64,000 nucleotides of DNA, taken from G965202915 sp965202915. GTDB lineage: Bacteria > Pseudomonadota > Gammaproteobacteria > Eutrophobiales > Eutrophobiaceae. The DNA is taken from NCBI GenBank assembly GCA_965202915.1, contig OZ241847.1:2108001-2172000 (forward strand), in the 5' to 3' direction. Shown here piece by piece: positions 1 to 9,252 of this stretch (the first letter of the stretch is position 1; the number at the start of each line of letters is the position of its first letter). The notes below the pieces were generated by a model. That model ran no database searches and was not told the origin of the DNA. It worked only from the letters and a program-made list of their open reading frames with translations. The position numbers and the translations under genes are program-made.

Positions 1-70
1 AACTTGAATTTATTCATTCTCGCCTTAATCTGGTAAGATACCTACACCCCGGTCTGTCAGGAGCGCATTT

Positions 71-604
71 TTGCAACAATTCAGTGGAACCACAATTTTA
101 TCCGTGAGACGCAATGGTTCGGTCGTGATCGGCGGTGACGGCCAGGTATCACTGGGTGATACCGTTATGAAACATAATGCCTGCAAGGTCCGCCGGCTTT
201 ATAACGGCAAGGTGCTGGCCGGTTTTGCCGGCGGCACCGCCGATGCGTTCACCCTGTTTGAACGGTTTGAAGGCAAGTTGCAGGAACATTCCGGCAATCT
301 GACGCGGTCGGCGGTTGAGCTGGCCAAGGATTGGCGCACCGACCGTATGCTGAGGCGGCTGGAGGCAATGTTGAGCGTTGCCGATAAAACAACGTTATTT
401 GTTATTTCCGGCAATGGTGACGTGATTGAGCCGGAAAATAACGTCATGGCGATTGGTTCCGGAGGCGCCTATGCCCAGGCGGCCGCAATAGCGTTGCTGG
501 AGAATTCGGACCTCGGTGCCAGGGCAATAGTCGAGAAGGCGCTGGCTATTACCGCCGATATTTGTATTTACACAAATCAGTCTCTTACCATTGAAGAACT
601 CTGA
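71..604 (+). CDS. hslV: ATP-dependent protease peptidase subunit HslV
   Basis: Threonine peptidase subunit of the cytoplasmic HslUV (ClpYQ) protease, 177 residues. The mature N-terminal stretch [10 protein letters not shown] begins at residue 7, so a six-residue propeptide would be removed to expose the catalytic Thr7. [31 protein letters not shown] and [10 protein letters not shown] are family motifs. I use the TTG start at 71 because an AGGAG lies 7 bases upstream and no ATG precedes the catalytic Thr. The stop is followed after 11 bases by hslU, so both form one operon. In the family HslV forms two stacked hexameric rings and needs HslU and ATP. Identification is secure; only the length of the propeptide is uncertain. 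Confidence 0.97.
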   Translation: MQQFSGTTILSVRRNGSVVIGGDGQVSLGDTVMKHNACKVRRLYNGKVLAGFAGGTADAFTLFERFEGKLQEHSGNLTRSAVELAKDWRTDRMLRRLEAMLSVADKTTLFVISGNGDVIEPENNVMAIGSGGAYAQAAAIALLENSDLGARAIVEKALAITADICIYTNQSLTIEEL

Positions 605-615
605 GTAATAAAAAT

Positions 616-1935
616 TTGTCTAAGCTGACACCGAAGGCGATAGTCGCCGAATTGGATAAACATATTATCGGGCAGGACGCGGCCAAACGCGCGGTTGCCA
701 TTGCATTAAGAAATCGCTGGCGCCGCAGTCAGGTTGAAATTTCATTGAGGCAGGAAATCACGCCAAAAAATATTCTGATGGTTGGCCCGACTGGCGTGGG
801 GAAAACCGAGATTGCCCGGAGATTGGCAAAACTTGCGGATGCGCCGTTTATCAAAGTCGAGGCAACCAAATTTACCGAGGTCGGTTACGTCGGGCGCGAC
901 GTCGAATCGATAGTCCGTGATTTGACCGACGTTGCCGTGAAACAGACTCGCGATCATGAGCTTGAGAAGGTACGGCAGGCGGCGGAACAGGGCGCGCAGG
1001 AACAGGTGCTGGATATATTACTGCCGCCGGCACGAGAGGCGGAGCCGGAATCGCCGGATCACTCCACCCGCGACAAGTTCCGGGAAATGCTGCTTGCGGG
1101 CAAGTTTGCGGAAAAAAAGATCGACGTGGAATTGAATGCGCCCGCGGTTGGCGTGGAGATCGTGGCTCCGCCGGGCATGGAAGAAATGACCAATCAGTTG
1201 CAAAGCATGTTCCAGCACGTATCGGGAGGTAAAAAACGCACGCGCCAGTTAAAAGTCAAAGACGCGCTCAAACTATTGGCCGAAGAAGAGGCCGGAAAAC
1301 TGGTTGATGAAGAAGATATAAAACTTGCCGCGGTTAAAAACGTGGAACAAAACGGGGTCGTATTTCTTGATGAAATTGACAAAGTGACCAGGCGATCAGA
1401 CCATGGTAACGCCGACGTATCACGCGAAGGCGTGCAGCGCGACTTATTGCCATTGGTTGAGGGTTCCACTGTTTCCACCCGTTATGGCATGATCAAAACC
1501 GATCATATTTTATTCATCGCATCGGGCGCGTTTCACCTTGCCAAACCTTCCGATTTAATTCCCGAGCTCCAGGGGCGATTGCCGATACGGGTTGAGTTGG
1601 ATGCATTGGTGACAGAGGATTTCATTCGCATACTGACGGAACCGGACGCGGCGTTAACCAAACAATACAGCGCTTTGATGAATACCGAAGGCTGTAAACT
1701 GGAATTTACCCCGGATGCGATTGAACGTATTGCCGAGGTGGCCTGGCAGGTTAATGAGAGCAATGAGAACATAGGCGCAAGACGGTTGCATACGGTGATG
1801 GAACGGTTGTTGGAGGAGATCTCCTTTGAGGCGTCGGAAAGACGGGATGAGACTATCTCAATTGACGCCGGCTACGTCAATGAACACTTAAATGGTTTAT
1901 TGCAGAATCAGGATTTAACCCGCTATATTCTGTAA
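616..1935 (+). CDS. hslU: ATP-dependent protease ATPase subunit HslU
   Basis: AAA+ unfoldase that recognises substrates and feeds them into HslV; 439 residues, the normal length. Near residue 56 there is a Walker A motif GPTGVGKT, then the pore motif GYVGRDVES around residue 90. An I-domain insertion (about residues 110-230) is followed by the Walker B motif VVFLDEIDK near residue 250. The C-terminus ends NQDLTRYIL, the tail that docks into HslV. The start is TTG at 616 ([19 protein letters not shown]), without a strong ribosome binding site, which fits translational coupling to hslV 11 bases upstream. Downstream, 125 bases carrying an inverted repeat separate it from an unrelated permease gene. 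Confidence 0.97.
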   Translation: MSKLTPKAIVAELDKHIIGQDAAKRAVAIALRNRWRRSQVEISLRQEITPKNILMVGPTGVGKTEIARRLAKLADAPFIKVEATKFTEVGYVGRDVESIVRDLTDVAVKQTRDHELEKVRQAAEQGAQEQVLDILLPPAREAEPESPDHSTRDKFREMLLAGKFAEKKIDVELNAPAVGVEIVAPPGMEEMTNQLQSMFQHVSGGKKRTRQLKVKDALKLLAEEEAGKLVDEEDIKLAAVKNVEQNGVVFLDEIDKVTRRSDHGNADVSREGVQRDLLPLVEGSTVSTRYGMIKTDHILFIASGAFHLAKPSDLIPELQGRLPIRVELDALVTEDFIRILTEPDAALTKQYSALMNTEGCKLEFTPDAIERIAEVAWQVNESNENIGARRLHTVMERLLEEISFEASERRDETISIDAGYVNEHLNGLLQNQDLTRYIL

Positions 1936-1965
1936 CCGGTCGCCGAAAATACACAATCACACCGC

Positions 1966-2007
1966 GGCGGCTTGCGTATAATAAACAGGGTGCATAGGCA
2001 AGCCGCC
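1966..2007. promoter_or_regulatory. 10-bp perfect inverted repeat around a TATAAT box
   Basis: GGCGGCTTGC at 1966-1975 is repeated inverted at 1998-2007, with a 22-base loop that contains TATAAT at 1977-1982. It lies between hslU and the permease gene. It could be an hslVU transcript end (there is no T-run, so not a classical terminator) or an operator over a promoter for the permease. The function is inferred; the symmetry is directly seen. Confidence 0.4.
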
Positions 2008-2060
2008 TGAATCCGGGGATCAACGCCCTCGGCGGAAATAGAATTGCGGTATCATATCTT

Positions 2061-2837
2061 ATGAGCAGGCGATACGCTTTTACCACGATTGCCAGGTACA
2101 CCTTCCTTGAGGCAATCCGGGATCGTTTATTCATCCTGTTGATCGTCGGGCTTATATGTGCGTTTGGCCTGACTGAGTTTCTCGCCGAATTGGCGATCAT
2201 CGAAAGCAGGGAGATAAGGTTGTCCCTGCTGGGCTCAGGGTTAAGACTGTTTGCGATTGTGATCACCGGTTTATTTGTCATTACCAGCATGGTCAGGGAG
2301 ATGAATGATAAGGGGCTGGAACTGGTTCTTTCCCAGCCCGTGCCCAGGTCATCGTATTTTTTTGGCAAGCTGGCCGGGTTTGCATTAATCTGCCTGGTGT
2401 TGGTGTGTCTGATCACCATGGAACTGGCGATATATTCGGCAACCGCGACATTGATCCTCTGGTCCATATCCTTGTTTTGCGAAAATCTGATCATCATCGC
2501 GTTAAGCATTTTATGTGTGTTCACCTTTAGCAGCACCACTCTTGCATTCAGCATCGTGTTTGGCTTTTATTTGCTTGCCAGAAACATCGAAGTCATCCAA
2601 TTGATCAGCCGCAGTCCGATTCTTGAAACCAATACGGTGTCGCAGAACGTGATCGCCGTGCTGATAGACGGTATTGCCTATTTGCTGCCAAATTTTAATG
2701 CCTTTACAAAAACCGAATGGCTGGTTTATCAGGGTGCAGGCTATGCCGAGTTAGTGGTGATCATCGGACAAACCTCGATCTATATCATATTTATTTCCGG
2801 TGCGGCGCTGTTTGATTTATATAGAAAAGAATTATGA
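2061..2837 (+). CDS. ABC-2 type transporter permease
   Basis: Integral inner-membrane protein of 258 residues with six likely membrane segments, at about residues 24-44, 60-80, 103-125, 130-150, 155-175 and 232-252. The phrase MNDKGLELVLSQPVPRSSYFFGKL (about residues 82-105) is typical of ABC-2 permeases that act with a separate ATPase. No ATPase gene is adjacent, so the partner must be encoded elsewhere. The stop codon overlaps the next start by the four bases ATGA, so the two genes are translationally coupled. Substrate unknown. The family is clear, the exact role is not. Confidence 0.8.
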   Translation: MSRRYAFTTIARYTFLEAIRDRLFILLIVGLICAFGLTEFLAELAIIESREIRLSLLGSGLRLFAIVITGLFVITSMVREMNDKGLELVLSQPVPRSSYFFGKLAGFALICLVLVCLITMELAIYSATATLILWSISLFCENLIIIALSILCVFTFSSTTLAFSIVFGFYLLARNIEVIQLISRSPILETNTVSQNVIAVLIDGIAYLLPNFNAFTKTEWLVYQGAGYAELVVIIGQTSIYIIFISGAALFDLYRKEL

Positions 2838-3466
2838 ATCCGGATCGGACTGAAATCCGGTATTTGGCGAGCCGGCGGCAACGGCCCCTGGGATCGGTGC
2901 CGGCGACGGTCCGGATGATGCTGATCACCGGTCTGATACTGCAAATAATATGGCATAGCCATCAGTCGGAAGTGAGCGTCAGGGTAAAGCGTCTGAGCCC
3001 GCCTCCGCCTCCGGCGGTGGTTCAATTGCTCAGCCTGGATGATCCGATAACGGCGGGAAAATTGATCATGCTCTGGTTGCAGGCATTTGATAATCAGCCC
3101 GGCATAAGCATCCCACTGAAACAATTAAATTATGACCGGCTGATATCCTGGCTGGAATTAATATTAACATTGGACCCCCGCAGTCAATACCCGTTGCTGG
3201 CGGCGGGCAGGATATACAGCTATCATCCTGATCCCGAAAAAAAGCGCCAAATGCTGGATTTTATTCATCACCAATTCCTGGAATATCCGGAGGCGCGATG
3301 GCCATGGATGACGCACGCGGTGATCCTTGCAAGGCATCAGTTAAACGATTTGGATTATGCCCTGGAGCTGGCAAAAAGCCTGCGCCAACACACAACCCGG
3401 CATTCGATTCCGGATTGGGCCCGGCAAATGGAGGCGGTTATTCCGGAGACGAGAGGCAAAGATTGA
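2834..3466 (+). CDS. Hypothetical membrane-anchored protein coupled to the ABC-2 permease
   Basis: A 210-residue protein I do not recognise as a named family. It has a basic N-terminus, one likely membrane segment (about residues 25-42) and a proline stretch SPPPPPAVV (about residues 55-63). The rest looks helical and TPR-like, with phrases such as LILTLDPRSQYPLLAAGRIYS and LNDLDYALELAKSLR. The start ATG overlaps the permease stop (ATGA), so the pair is probably co-translated, and the protein may be an accessory subunit of that transporter. It is convergent with ilvA, with 50 bases between the stops and no clear terminator. Confidence 0.7.
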   Translation: MNPDRTEIRYLASRRQRPLGSVPATVRMMLITGLILQIIWHSHQSEVSVRVKRLSPPPPPAVVQLLSLDDPITAGKLIMLWLQAFDNQPGISIPLKQLNYDRLISWLELILTLDPRSQYPLLAAGRIYSYHPDPEKKRQMLDFIHHQFLEYPEARWPWMTHAVILARHQLNDLDYALELAKSLRQHTTRHSIPDWARQMEAVIPETRGKD

Positions 3467-3516
3467 CGGGGGTATTCAGGGGATAGCCCGGATGGGCCAA
3501 CGTCGGCAACAAGCGA

Positions 3517-5040
3517 TCACCTGAGGAACATCTGATAAGCGGGATTGTTCTCTTCCGGCCAGTATTTTATCCCCAGGCCGTCAATAAATTCCCGAAATTC
3601 CGCCCGCTCCTGCTCCTTTATCTGGATCCCCATTAACACCCGACCATAAGCGGCGCCATGGTTGCGGTAATGGAATAGGCTGATATTCCAGCGTTCACCC
3701 AGTGCATTTAAAAAATGCAAAAAGGCTCCGGGACGCTCCGGAAATTCAAAACGAAATAACTGTTCATCCCGCGCCTGGGGCGCATGGCCGCCGACCATAT
3801 GGCGCACGTGCATCTTGGCGACAACGTCATCGCTTAAATCAACCACTTCGTAGGCCTTTTCTTTTAAGGATGCGAGCAGCGCCTGTTTTTCTTCGATACC
3901 GTTACGCAACGCTATACCGGCAAATACGTGCGCATTGGAGGGATCCGCGTAACGATAATTGAATTCGGTAATTGAGCGCGGGCCCAGATCATGACAAAAA
4001 CGCTTAAAACTACCGGGTTTGTCCGGAATAACCGCACCAATGAGGGCCTCATGATTACCCCCCAGTGCGGAGAGTTCGGCAATATGCCGCAAGCGATCAA
4101 AATTGACGTTGGCGCCACTGACGATCGCGACCAGCCGTTTGTCCCTGATGCCTTCCCTGGCGATGTATTGCTTCACTCCGGCCAATGCCAGTGCCCCGGC
4201 GGGTTCCGGAATCGATCGGGTATCTTCAAAGATATCCTTAACGGCCGCGCAAATTTCATCAATACTGACCAGTAAAACCTCATCAACAAGTTCCCTGGCG
4301 ATACGAAAGGGCTCTTTGCCGGCTTGCTTCACCGCGGCACCGTCGGCAAATATTCCAATTTGTTCCAACGCCACCCGTTCATCGGCCGCCAATGCATGGT
4401 GCATACACGGTGCTTCATCGGGTTCAACGCCGATAATTTTAATATTTGGATGTGTGGATTTTATATGTACCGCGATGCCGGCGATCAAACCGCCGCCACC
4501 GATCGGGACGAAAATCATATCCGGTGTTTGTGGATGCTGCTCCATGATTTCAACGCCGACCGTAGCCTGCCCGGCAATCACCAGCGGATGGTCATAAGGA
4601 GAAATAAACAGCCGGCCCTGTTGTTCCGCCAAGGTCAGGGCATATTCCATCGCGTCATCGAAGGTAGTGCCGTGCATAATGACTTTAGCCTGTAATCGCT
4701 TGACGGTATAAACCTTAATCTCAGGCGTAGTTTTGGGCATCACGATAACGGCCGAAACCCCCTGCTTTTGTGCCGCCAGGGCCAGGCCCTGGGCGTGATT
4801 ACCGGCGGAGGCGGTGATCACGCCCGCCGCTTGCTGTTGTTTGGACAAGTTTGAAATCAGGTTAAACCCGCCGCGCACCTTATAGGAAAAAACCGGTTGT
4901 TGATCTTCGCGCTTTAAGCGGATATCGTTGCCGGTTTGCAGGGAAATCCGCACCGCATAGTCCAGCGACGTTCTGTTTGCCACGGAATATACCCGCTTAC
5001 CGGCGTCCTTAATTAATTGTTGGTATTCTTCAAACATCAT
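3517..5040 (-). CDS. ilvA: Threonine ammonia-lyase, biosynthetic
   Basis: PLP enzyme that converts L-threonine to 2-oxobutanoate and ammonia, the first committed step to isoleucine. It is 507 residues, close to the 514 of the E. coli enzyme. The catalytic Lys lies in LKREDQQPVFSYKVRGG (about residues 42-58), and the phosphate-binding glycine loop is PIGGGGLIAG (about residues 178-187). The C-terminal third has two ACT-like regulatory domains (phrases IPDKPGSFKRFCHDLG and FPERPGAFLHFLNALG), so allosteric control by isoleucine and valine is expected. It begins with two consecutive ATG codons; either can be the start. It diverges from rpiA over 57 bases, which must hold both promoters. Confidence 0.96.
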   Translation of the reverse strand: MMFEEYQQLIKDAGKRVYSVANRTSLDYAVRISLQTGNDIRLKREDQQPVFSYKVRGGFNLISNLSKQQQAAGVITASAGNHAQGLALAAQKQGVSAVIVMPKTTPEIKVYTVKRLQAKVIMHGTTFDDAMEYALTLAEQQGRLFISPYDHPLVIAGQATVGVEIMEQHPQTPDMIFVPIGGGGLIAGIAVHIKSTHPNIKIIGVEPDEAPCMHHALAADERVALEQIGIFADGAAVKQAGKEPFRIARELVDEVLLVSIDEICAAVKDIFEDTRSIPEPAGALALAGVKQYIAREGIRDKRLVAIVSGANVNFDRLRHIAELSALGGNHEALIGAVIPDKPGSFKRFCHDLGPRSITEFNYRYADPSNAHVFAGIALRNGIEEKQALLASLKEKAYEVVDLSDDVVAKMHVRHMVGGHAPQARDEQLFRFEFPERPGAFLHFLNALGERWNISLFHYRNHGAAYGRVLMGIQIKEQERAEFREFIDGLGIKYWPEENNPAYQMFLR

Positions 5041-5097
5041 TAATAAGATAACATTTAACAGGGTGGCGAAAAATTTTTTTCACTGAAATACTAAAAA

Positions 5098-5751
5098 ATG
5101 TCGCAGGACAGTAAAAAACAACGAGTCGCGGAAGCGGCTCTGGAATACATTGAGACCGATACCATTGTTGGCCTTGGGAGCGGTAACACCGTCAACGTCT
5201 TTATTGCCGCCCTGGCCGGCGTTAAGTCCAGAATAGACGGAGTGGTGGCCGGTTCCACCGCCTCCGAGACGCTGTTAAGGGAGTATAATATTCCGTTGAT
5301 ACCGCTAAACAGCGCCGGTGATATACCTGTTTACGTGGACAGTGCCGATGAAGCAACCAAACACCGGCATTTAATCAAAGGCGGCGGCGGGGCATTAACC
5401 CGGGAAAAAATTATTGCCGCGGCCAGCGATAAGTTCATTTGTATTATTGATGACAGTAAATTGGTCGGCACCCTCGGCGGTTTTCCTCTGGCCATTGAGG
5501 TGATCCCGATGGCTCAAAGCCACGTGGCACGGGAACTGGTCAAGCTGGGCGGCCAACCGATTCTACGAGAGAAATTTACTACCGATAACGGCAATATTAT
5601 CCTGGACGTACATAACCTGAAAATCCCGCAGCCGTTGGATCTGGAACGAAAACTCGATCATATTACCGGCATAGTCGCAAACGGGATTTTTGCCAACCGC
5701 CCCGCCGATGTATTGTTGATCGCGGACGATAATAGTGTAAGGACGATTTGA
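5098..5751 (+). CDS. rpiA: Ribose-5-phosphate isomerase A
   Basis: Cytoplasmic enzyme of the pentose phosphate pathway that interconverts ribose 5-phosphate and ribulose 5-phosphate; 217 residues, the normal size. Seen motifs are GLGSGNTVNVFIAAL near residue 26 (phosphate loop), YVDSADEA near residue 80 (catalytic acid region) and IKGGGGALTREKIIA near residue 95 (catalytic Glu in TREK). A Lys-Leu-Val-Gly-Thr-Leu-Gly run near residue 120 is also family-typical. The short divergent region with ilvA holds its promoter. Downstream it converges on hemF, with 74 bases in which I see no hairpin. Confidence 0.96.
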   Translation: MSQDSKKQRVAEAALEYIETDTIVGLGSGNTVNVFIAALAGVKSRIDGVVAGSTASETLLREYNIPLIPLNSAGDIPVYVDSADEATKHRHLIKGGGGALTREKIIAAASDKFICIIDDSKLVGTLGGFPLAIEVIPMAQSHVARELVKLGGQPILREKFTTDNGNIILDVHNLKIPQPLDLERKLDHITGIVANGIFANRPADVLLIADDNSVRTI

Positions 5752-5825
5752 CCTATGGAGAGTATTGGGAAATGCTGTTTTATATTGTGTATATCGCATC
5801 TATTGCCCGGTCTTTGATGGCGGGA

Positions 5826-6731
5826 TTAATCGGCCCAGTTGGCGGGCCTTAAATATACATCATAAAGCTCGGCTTCCGGCGACCCGGGCTCAGGTTGCCA
5901 GTCATAGCGCCAATGCACCTCCGGCGGCAGAGACATCAGGATCGACTCGGTGCGCCCGTTTGACTGTAATCCAAATAAGGTGCCTCGATCATAAACCAGA
6001 TTGAACTCGGCGTAACGGCCGCGCCGGTAACATTGAAAATCCCGTTCTCGCCGGCCCCATTGCATATGCCTGCGTCGTTCCACTATCGGAATATAGGCGC
6101 TCAGAAAATGGTTGCCAACACTCCGCATAAACGCAAAACACTGCTCAAAACCCCATTCATTCAAATCGTCAAAAAACAGGCCGCCCACCCCGCGCGCTTC
6201 CCTGCGATGTTTGATATAGAAATAGCTGTCGCACCATTTTTTATATTTACTGTAACTGTTTCTACCAAACCCCCGGCAGGCTTTTTTGGCGGTGTTGTGC
6301 CAATGTTTCACGTCTTCTTCAAATGGATAGTACGGCGTCAGATCAAAGCCTCCGCCAAACCACCATACCGGGGCCTGGTTTTTATTGGCTGCGATAAAAA
6401 AACGCACGTTCATGTGCGCGGTCGGGATATACGGGTTAAGCGGGTGTATCACCAGGGAGTTGCCCATGGCTTGATAATTGCGTCCGGCTAATTCAGGCCG
6501 CCGGGCGGTGGCCGCGTCCGGCAATTTTTTGCCGCGGACGTGGGAAAAGTTAATCCCCGCCTGTTCAAGGATTTTGCCATTGGACAATATCCGGGTCCGG
6601 CCGCCGCCGGCCGCGGGTCTATCCCACCGATCCTCCCGCACCTCCAGGGTGGCATCCAACTGGGTCAGAGACCCTGTGATCCGCTCCTGTAGATCGAGCA
6701 GATAATTTTCAATGATAATGGTGTCAATCAT
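5826..6731 (-). CDS. hemF: Oxygen-dependent coproporphyrinogen-III oxidase
   Basis: Haem biosynthesis enzyme that oxidatively decarboxylates two propionates of coproporphyrinogen III to vinyl groups using O2. It is 301 residues, matching the aerobic family. Recognisable stretches are [16 protein letters not shown] (about residues 96-111), [18 protein letters not shown] (about 121-138) and [19 protein letters not shown] (about 181-199), plus [16 protein letters not shown] near residue 235. It indicates an organism that makes haem aerobically. It is divergent from hisB across 73 bases. Confidence 0.96.
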   Translation of the reverse strand: MIDTIIIENYLLDLQERITGSLTQLDATLEVREDRWDRPAAGGGRTRILSNGKILEQAGINFSHVRGKKLPDAATARRPELAGRNYQAMGNSLVIHPLNPYIPTAHMNVRFFIAANKNQAPVWWFGGGFDLTPYYPFEEDVKHWHNTAKKACRGFGRNSYSKYKKWCDSYFYIKHRREARGVGGLFFDDLNEWGFEQCFAFMRSVGNHFLSAYIPIVERRRHMQWGRRERDFQCYRRGRYAEFNLVYDRGTLFGLQSNGRTESILMSLPPEVHWRYDWQPEPGSPEAELYDVYLRPANWAD

Positions 6732-6780
6732 TTGAGATCAGCTGTAACCGACTGGCAAGTTAATACATTAGCGAGTATTC

Positions 6781-6786
6781 TATACT
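6781..6786 (+). promoter_or_regulatory. Candidate -10 box of hisB
   Basis: TATACT lies 19 bases before the hisB ATG in the 73-base divergent region with hemF. The -35 hexamer at the right distance is poor, so this is a weak call based on the -10 box and position alone. Confidence 0.35.
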
Positions 6787-6804
6787 GTTTTTCAGGGCCT
6801 TATT

Positions 6805-7398
6805 ATGACAAGTCGCATAGCACGAATAAACCGTGAAACCAAAGAAACCCGGATCGATATCGAGCTTAATCTCGATGGTCAGGGTGAAGCCGAGCTGGAT
6901 ATCAATATTCCGTTTCTTGAACATATGCTGGACCAGGTGGCACGGCACGGCATGCTGGATATAAGGATACACGCCAGGGGCGATTTGCAGGTTGACGCCC
7001 ACCACACCGTTGAGGATATAGGCATCACCCTGGGTCAGGCCATGGCCAAAGCCATGGGCGATAAACAGGGGCTACGCCGCTATGGGCATGCCTATGTGCC
7101 ATTGGATGAGGCCCTGTCGCGGGTGGTCGTTGATTGCTCCGGCAGACCCAGTCTGGAATACTTCGCCGATCACCCCCGTGCCAGAATTGGTGATTTTGAT
7201 GTCGATCTGATCTTTGAATTTTTTCAAGGGCTGGTTAATCACGCGATGATAGGCGTACAGATTGACAATATTCGCGGCAGAAACGCGCACCATATTGCTG
7301 AAACCATATTCAAGGCATTCGGCCGGGCACTGCGCATGGCCGTGGAACATGATCCGCGTATGGCGGGAATATTGCCCTCCACCAAGGGCGTGCTGTAG
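6805..7398 (+). CDS. hisB: Imidazoleglycerol-phosphate dehydratase
   Basis: Monofunctional HisB, 197 residues: it dehydrates imidazole glycerol phosphate to imidazole acetol phosphate in histidine synthesis. The paired metal-binding motifs [14 protein letters not shown] (about residues 72-85) and [18 protein letters not shown] (about residues 160-177) are both present, as are [14 protein letters not shown] and [16 protein letters not shown]. There is no N-terminal phosphatase domain, unlike the fused enterobacterial enzyme. hisH follows after 4 bases. hisA and hisF, which usually come next, are absent here. Confidence 0.97.
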   Translation: MTSRIARINRETKETRIDIELNLDGQGEAELDINIPFLEHMLDQVARHGMLDIRIHARGDLQVDAHHTVEDIGITLGQAMAKAMGDKQGLRRYGHAYVPLDEALSRVVVDCSGRPSLEYFADHPRARIGDFDVDLIFEFFQGLVNHAMIGVQIDNIRGRNAHHIAETIFKAFGRALRMAVEHDPRMAGILPSTKGVL

Positions 7399-7402
7399 TG
7401 CC

Positions 7403-8047
7403 ATGGCCAAAATCGTGATCCTCGATTACGGCACAAGCAATCTGCGCTCGGTCACCAGGGCCCTGGAAACCGTTGCCGATGGCGCGCATCGGATTGCCAT
7501 CAGCGCCGATCCGGCCACCATTCTGGCGGCGGATAAAGTGGTCTTCCCGGGACAGGGCGCGATGGGTCAATGCATGTCCAGCTTAACTCAACAGGGCCTG
7601 GACCAGGTCATTCGAGAATGTATCTTAAACAAACCTTTCCTCGGCCTGTGCCTGGGTCTGCAATTGCTAATGAACCACAGCGACGAGGACGGCGGGACAC
7701 AGGGCCTGGGCATACTGCCCGGCAAGGTCATTCGTTTTGCCGAGGGCATTAAGGACGAGCATGGCAATACCCGTAAGATCCCGGCCATAGGCTGGAACCG
7801 GGTCCATCAAACAAAATCACACCCTCTTTGGAACGGTATTGAAGACCGCAGCCGGTTTTATTTTGTCCATAGTTATTATGTAAAACCGGAGCTTGAATCC
7901 GATATCGCTGGCAATACCGATTATATCGGTCGCTATGCCAGCGTGCTTGCCCGCGGTAATTTTTTTGCCACCCAGTTCCATCCGGAAAAAAGTCAGCAAA
8001 ACGGATTGAGGCTGCTTAAAAATTTTATCGCCTGGAACGGCGATTAA
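7403..8047 (+). CDS. hisH: Imidazole glycerol phosphate synthase glutamine amidotransferase subunit
   Basis: Class I glutamine amidotransferase that supplies ammonia to HisF in histidine and AICAR synthesis; 214 residues. I start it at the ATG at 7403 (MAKIVILDYGTSNLRSV), 4 bases after the hisB stop, because the family begins with exactly this strand; the frame stays open further upstream inside hisB. The catalytic Cys is in FLGLCLGLQLL (about residues 76-86), and the His/Glu pair is in QFHPEKSQ near residue 195. It is the last his gene in this operon: the next gene is an unrelated envelope protein about 100 bases on. Confidence 0.96.
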   Translation: MAKIVILDYGTSNLRSVTRALETVADGAHRIAISADPATILAADKVVFPGQGAMGQCMSSLTQQGLDQVIRECILNKPFLGLCLGLQLLMNHSDEDGGTQGLGILPGKVIRFAEGIKDEHGNTRKIPAIGWNRVHQTKSHPLWNGIEDRSRFYFVHSYYVKPELESDIAGNTDYIGRYASVLARGNFFATQFHPEKSQQNGLRLLKNFIAWNGD

Positions 8048-8096
8048 CCGTCAATAATTTCGGTATCGACTCCCCCCGCCAGGCCTTGTCAACAAT

Positions 8097-8124
8097 TTGT
8101 AAAAAATTATGCCATAATTATTAT
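8097..8124 (+). promoter_or_regulatory. Candidate promoter of the envelope gene cluster
   Basis: TTGTAA at 8097-8102 and TATTAT at 8119-8124 are 16 bases apart in an AT-rich stretch of the 102-base gap after hisH. If correct, it separates the next four genes from the his operon. It rests on hexamer similarity only. Confidence 0.35.
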
Positions 8125-8149
8125 CAGTGACGTTGGCAGGTTCAGTATT

Positions 8150-9250
8150 ATGGATTTAGACAATAAAACAATGATTCTTTTGGCGGTGGCGCTGGGCTGT
8201 TCCGCGCCGGGGCAGGCCGACACCCAGGCCGACACCGTTGTCGCCTACCAGCGGCATATTAAGGATCTGGAATCAAACCAGGGTATATATGGCGCACAAC
8301 TTGGAGAACCGCTGATGGGGTTGGGCCTGGCCTATCAAATAGAAAATGATCACGAGCGAGCCGCGGCCACGTTCAAACGGGCACTGCAGATTAAACGAAT
8401 CAATAACGGCCTGTATGATCTGGACCAGGTCCCTATTCTCGACCAACTGATAAAGAGCAATATCGCCAAACAGAATTGGATGGGCGTGGATGGCAATTAT
8501 CAACGGATGCTGTGGCTGCACAGGCGTAATTATGAGGGTGACGATCCCGGATTATTAACGGCTTTAGACAGGGTGGGGCGCTGGAAATTGAACGCCCACA
8601 GGCACCGCCTGTTAAAGGACAGGGAAGAATATCTGCTCCGTGACGCGGATAGAATCTACCGGGAAACAATTGCGGCGGTATCCGCACGTAATGCAACTGA
8701 TCCGCGCCTGATTGGTCTATTATATGGACAGGCTTTGGCCAATTACCCAATCATCCCGAATAAGGTGGGCAGGATCCTGCAACGCGTGATCACAATATAT
8801 GAGACTAACCCGGAATTACCGAGACTGGGGCACGCCAATGCCCTCATTCATCTGGGCGACTGGCGCCTGTTACGAGGGTGGCAAGACGGTGCCCATCAAA
8901 CCTATCGCGACGCCCATGCGTTGCTTGCCAGCGATGCCGCCAACCGGGAACATCTGGCCTCGCTGTTTGGCGCCCCCAGAATTATCCCGGACGTGAAAAT
9001 GGTCTTGCCGGAATTGGATGAGTACCGAAACAGCCGGGCGGAGCGGGAATACGTCCTCGCCTTGCTGGACGTGTCAGAACACGGCAGGCCCGGAAATATA
9101 AAAATTCTTGAGCTTAGTCTGCCCGATGGCAGGGGCAATGATCGAACCGCAAAAAAGGTGGTTAAATCACGCCATTATCGGCCTCGCTATCAAAACGGCG
9201 AACCGGTTGCCACGGTGGAGCATCAAGTGCATATTGTGCGGGGTGATTGA
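8150..9250 (+). CDS. Secreted TPR protein with TonB-like C-terminal domain
   Basis: A 366-residue protein of no named family that I recognise. It has a short hydrophobic N-terminus (residues 8-20), probably a signal peptide ending near GQA-DT. TPR-like helices follow (for example GLGLAYQIENDHERAAATFKR at about residues 51-71 and an ALIHLGDWRLLRGWQDGAHQ segment near residue 235). The C-terminal 60 residues (ILELSLPDGRGNDRTAKKV and SRHYRPRYQNGEPV) resemble the C-terminal domain of TonB-type energy transducers. It has no visible N-terminal TonB anchor or proline rod, so I infer a periplasmic protein that interacts with an outer-membrane partner. The next gene starts 2 bases after its stop. Confidence 0.7.
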   Translation: MDLDNKTMILLAVALGCSAPGQADTQADTVVAYQRHIKDLESNQGIYGAQLGEPLMGLGLAYQIENDHERAAATFKRALQIKRINNGLYDLDQVPILDQLIKSNIAKQNWMGVDGNYQRMLWLHRRNYEGDDPGLLTALDRVGRWKLNAHRHRLLKDREEYLLRDADRIYRETIAAVSARNATDPRLIGLLYGQALANYPIIPNKVGRILQRVITIYETNPELPRLGHANALIHLGDWRLLRGWQDGAHQTYRDAHALLASDAANREHLASLFGAPRIIPDVKMVLPELDEYRNSRAEREYVLALLDVSEHGRPGNIKILELSLPDGRGNDRTAKKVVKSRHYRPRYQNGEPVATVEHQVHIVRGD

Positions 9251-9252
9251 CA

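Noticed and set aside
7262..7402. Longer hisH start inside hisB
   Set aside because: It would add 47 unrelated residues read out of frame from hisB; the ATG at 7403 gives the standard N-terminus.
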